The translations under genes and the position numbers were made by a program. Below, piece by piece: positions 1 to 64,000 of a stretch of DNA of 64,000 nt. How positions within the stretch are numbered: position 1 is the stretch's first letter; each line of letters begins with the position of its first letter. Source of the DNA: Chaunax sp. Z400 (taxonomy: Eukaryota > Chordata > Actinopteri > Lophiiformes > Chaunacidae); NCBI GenBank assembly GCA_037577475.1, contig CM075187.1:27574810-27638809 (forward strand), in the 5' to 3' direction. The notes beneath the pieces are model-generated. The model was not told where the DNA came from. It did not search any database and was given only the letters and a program-made list of their open reading frames with translations.

Positions 1-519
1 AAATAAAGAATATAAATAATCATCAAAAGGATAATTAATAACAAAGAGTTGAGGACATCAATGCATCATTGCAGTATGGCCCAGCTAGTGTCATCCAAGA
101 CCGTGAAAAAAGCCCTGTTATCTCCAACAACAACTTATCCAACTAGCTAATTAATTACAAGATGATGCCGATTTATTGTCAATGACTCGCTGAAAGTTCT
201 GTATGTCCTTCATGGAAGCTTCAGCCCTTTGAACGAGCACAGCGCTGAGCAGACGAGCTGCTGATGCTACAGGCGACTCTGCATTCAGGTCTTTAATCAC
301 AGTCCACTCTTCAGCTTTTATAGATATAGATTATAGATTTCTGAAAGCATTGGGGCGGGGATCTTGCATCGGCCCTCCCTGGACCGAGTCAGTCAAGTGA
401 ACTTCCACAGCCGGTATATATATTTAAACACAGTGGATGTATGTGTATAGAACCACGTCTTTGATGCTTTGATCCTTTGATGTTGGAGCATCAAGGGCCG
501 GACCAACCCTACTTAATAG

Positions 520-720
520 TGTAATCATATGTCGGTCAACGCTTCAATCACTCTCTGCTGCCTCAAGATAACAATGAGCCAGCAATGTATCTGACCACAC
601 CTCATTTAAAGACAAACACACCCATGGACACACGGATAGGCACAAGTACACTTCCTGCTTACACAAGGCGGGCACTGGCACTGGCACTGGCAATTACAAT
701 GACGACTGCATTGGTTGGAT
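520..720. repeat. interspersed repeat also present at 63200-63760
   Basis: CTGACCACACCTCATTTAAAGA, a CATGG-ACACA-GAT-GGCACAAG pattern and a following A-rich/C-rich pattern recur at 63648-63720 in the same orientation. It resembles a repeat often seen in teleost introns; family not identified. Confidence 0.55.
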
Positions 721-1813
721 ACTGACAGTGATATTTTTGCAGTGTTGAAGATAGAACTCGCAGAATTTTTGCATTTTTGTGTAAACTTGTGCGTACAAAT
801 GTCATCGATTTACCTCTCTGTTGCTATGAAAATTGTGCAGCTATCCACAGTGTCCACTAAATGCTTTGAATGGTTACTTACTGTATAAAGAAATCTCCTA
901 CATAGTGTCAATATAGCAATTATTTACCTATTGTGCTGCAGTGAAATGCAATGCACAGATCCATGGTGTGCTGAAAGGCAGCAAATGAAATCCCTCTCTG
1001 ACGATGTCCTCTTCATCACTGAGCTGTACCACACTGTTCTGATGACTCAAAAAGTGTGTGGGCACAGAGTGAAACATGCATGAGCAAATCTCTGTGGCAT
1101 GTGCCCTTTTAGAAAAAGTGCTTTCAGTATGAAGGCAGTATTTATGGAAGTGGGTCTGTAAACTGTGAAGAATAGTTACAACAGACATTTTACTGTTGAA
1201 TTTGACTAACCTGCCGGTTTGCTCTCAGCATGTCTGATCGACTGACTGCTCATTGGCATGTCTGATTTCTTTTGACAGGACAATAAGTATAATTATATTA
1301 CTTCTTTATTAAAATCATCACATCTTCCCCATCCCCTCCAAGTACGTATAACTTATGTTCCAAGGGTCACATCTCTACAAAAGTTCCATGAAATAAGTTA
1401 AAAACGTTTTGAGGTATTCTTCTACAGCAATTAAAAGACTATTATTGATATAAAGATATTAGGGAACCCACCCCCACCCAGAGGTGGGAGTTGAGGTCCT
1501 GGGTGTCTCTAACATTTGCTTCAGTGAACAGACACTGCAGGAGTAGACACGTCACAGAGCACTTCTCTGTTTCATTATTCAAATCAGACGTTTGTTTTCA
1601 TTCTTCCAAGGCACGAAAATCAATACAGGAATTTTAACAAGAGGCCAACAGTCCTCTCAGTTGCTGTTTTCTGGTGGGTGTGTGTTCTATCAGACCTACA
1701 ATCTACAATCACTTCAATACAAACCTTTTTGATTCATACGTTTGTTGTATCTGTCAGTCATGTTATGCTAGGTTTCCTTCATTTCTAATGTATATGTTCT
1801 TATATAACATTAC

Positions 1814-1831
1814 GTGTGTGTGTGTGTGTGT

Positions 1832-1916
<85 letters not shown>
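1814..1916. repeat. (TG)n microsatellite
   Basis: About 51 TG units with one C interruption near 1835. Creates long meaningless open frames in both strands. Confidence 0.98.
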
Positions 1917-1917
<1 letters not shown>

Positions 1918-2610
1918 ACCCTTGTCACTGTCTAAAAGGCCTGTTTGTCTGTCATGACATTCACAGACAGAGACACATAAAGACACACCAGCTGTGTACT
2001 GATTGTGTGTGTCTGTGTGTGTGAACATCCAAGAACACAAAGCCACCACGGTTCTTTGTGCAACAACACAGCACCGTGTTTTCAAATCGTCCACACATAC
2101 AGAAACGATGTCATCCTCCTCATGTGGTCTCGTCATCACATAACATGTTATTACAATTCATGGAGGATGAGCTGAAAGAAATGGCCTCCAGCTGCAGCTT
2201 GAGTAAAGGGCATGGTGTGAGCTGTGGTGTCTTTAGTGTTGACAGAGAAGAAAGGCAACAGTTTGCTTTAAAGCCAAAGGGTTCTTTTGTCTCTAACACT
2301 CCATCAGTAGCCCACAAACAGGAAGTCATCCTTTGATCAAACTGCACAACATGTAGGCTATGCGTACAGAGATAGTCACTGTGTCACTGCTCTCCTATTA
2401 CTGGTCCATCAGACTTAACCAACAACAGTGTTTCTAAGTGTGAATGTGAAGGTGGAACCAACACACATATTACTCATCATGCCTGTTTCGTCATGGCATA
2501 AACTGTGGCACTATTTTATCTGTTTATTATCAAGATTTCACATGTAAATCAACCACAATGAACTTTGTTTACCAGTTTCTAGAAACTCCAGTTTAGTGAA
2601 ACGCTGTAAT

Positions 2611-2656
2611 ACTCCTCCTCTTCTCCTCTCCTCTCCTCTCCTCTCCTCACCTCTCC
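2611..2656. repeat. CTCTC-type pyrimidine repeat
   Basis: Short tandem CCTCT/CTCTC units on the + strand. Confidence 0.9.
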
Positions 2657-3220
2657 TGCAGCCTAATGTGATTTATGAATTACCATTATTGGCAGTCTGC
2701 TGTGCTGAGTGGCTGGCTAAGTGACGCCTTAGGTTTTTGATACAATCTGAATGAGGAAAGACAGAAAGCAGGACTATAGGATTACAGACTGAGGATGGAG
2801 GAGGGACACCTTTATATGGCTGAATTCACTAAGTGGTTGAGTCGGGTGAGGAGGTGTGTGTGAGGACAAAGAGGTAGTCAGTAAACCTGCTCAAATCAGC
2901 ATTAGTTTAGTGTCTTTATACAGTGTGTCCACTGTGCACACTAATTGGCCAATGCTTCACAGTAGAAAAGAGTTCCTCACACTCCCGTACTGATGTAATG
3001 GATCAATATGTGAGTGTAGGCAGCCTCCATTTATTCCACAGCTGATCCATGAGAACTGAGATAGTTTCACCATAAAGAACCACGACTGATGGGGAACCTT
3101 GTTTCTGGATCACTGCACTGAATCTTGGTTTTGGTCAGGCCTCTATGAAAATGCAGGGCAAATAATGACAAATAAAAAAATAATAAAAATTTAAAAAAAA
3201 TTCTGTCCACTCTCTTCCAG

Positions 3221-64000
<60,780 letters not shown>

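Larger units (their letters stand above)
1..3220. other. abca2 intron sequence left of the first seen exon
   Basis: No coding exon recognised, including the expected short N-terminal abca2 exon. Contains an interspersed repeat (about 520-720), a TG tract (1814-1916) and a CTCTC-type repeat (2611-2656). Open frames here are short and without family resemblance. Confidence 0.6.

Noticed and set aside
1674..2139. Open frames of 109-116 codons in both strands over the TG tract
   Set aside because: They are made of Cys-Val or Thr-His dipeptides from a microsatellite.
1..3220. First coding exon of abca2
   Set aside because: No sequence encoding the expected LLLWKN-type N-terminus followed by a donor was found; it is probably upstream of the window.

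Overview
The window is a piece of a teleost fish chromosome. The evidence is the protein similarity of its exons, the intron-rich layout with GT-AG splicing, very long (TG)n/(CA)n microsatellites, and remnants of fish retrotransposons (Rex3-like LINEs, tRNA-derived SINEs). No bacterial, organellar or viral gene was recognised.

Almost the whole window is one gene on the + strand. I read it as abca2, an ABCA-subfamily lipid transporter of endosome/lysosome membranes. Thirty-five coding exons can be placed with consistent reading phase from 3221 to the right edge. They run from the first transmembrane helix to the start of the second transmembrane bundle, about 1,938 codons. The first coding exon (the short cytosolic N-terminus) is not in the window. 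The last part of membrane domain 2 and nucleotide-binding domain 2 lie beyond base 64000. Layout: TM1 (3221-3314); large first extracellular/lumenal domain (10469-30247); TM2-TM6 (30877-34457); nucleotide-binding domain 1 (37633-52561), with Walker A, Q-loop, signature, Walker B and H-loop on separate exons; regulatory linker (54708-57180); TM7 (57181-57282); second lumenal domain (58290-62062); TM8 and the start of TM9 (62941-64000).

The most interesting object sits inside the 11.3-kb intron directly after the Walker A exon (37814-49121). It is a complete, compact, nine-exon gene on the opposite strand (44132 down to 41500) coding for a 482-residue protein kinase related to the HIPK/DYRK group. 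It keeps the ATP-binding lysine, the helix-C glutamate, the catalytic aspartate and DFG. It has lost the S-T-Y autophosphorylation motif of the HIPK activation loop. It ends in a basic, aromatic stretch followed by three adjacent cysteines, which looks like a membrane-attachment tail. Because it has introns it is not a processed retrocopy.

The rest is intron sequence. It holds a 1.9-kb minisatellite of 23-bp units (19963-21903), a (TG)73 tract ending 12 bases before an abca2 exon, a (CA)n tract just after the next exon, a GC-AG intron, two inverted-repeat (MITE-like) elements (one with a nested inverted-repeat element), several SINE/LINE fragments and an unidentified GC-rich block at 45830-46620. 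All gene calls come from reading the sequence and from remembered family sequences; no database search was run.
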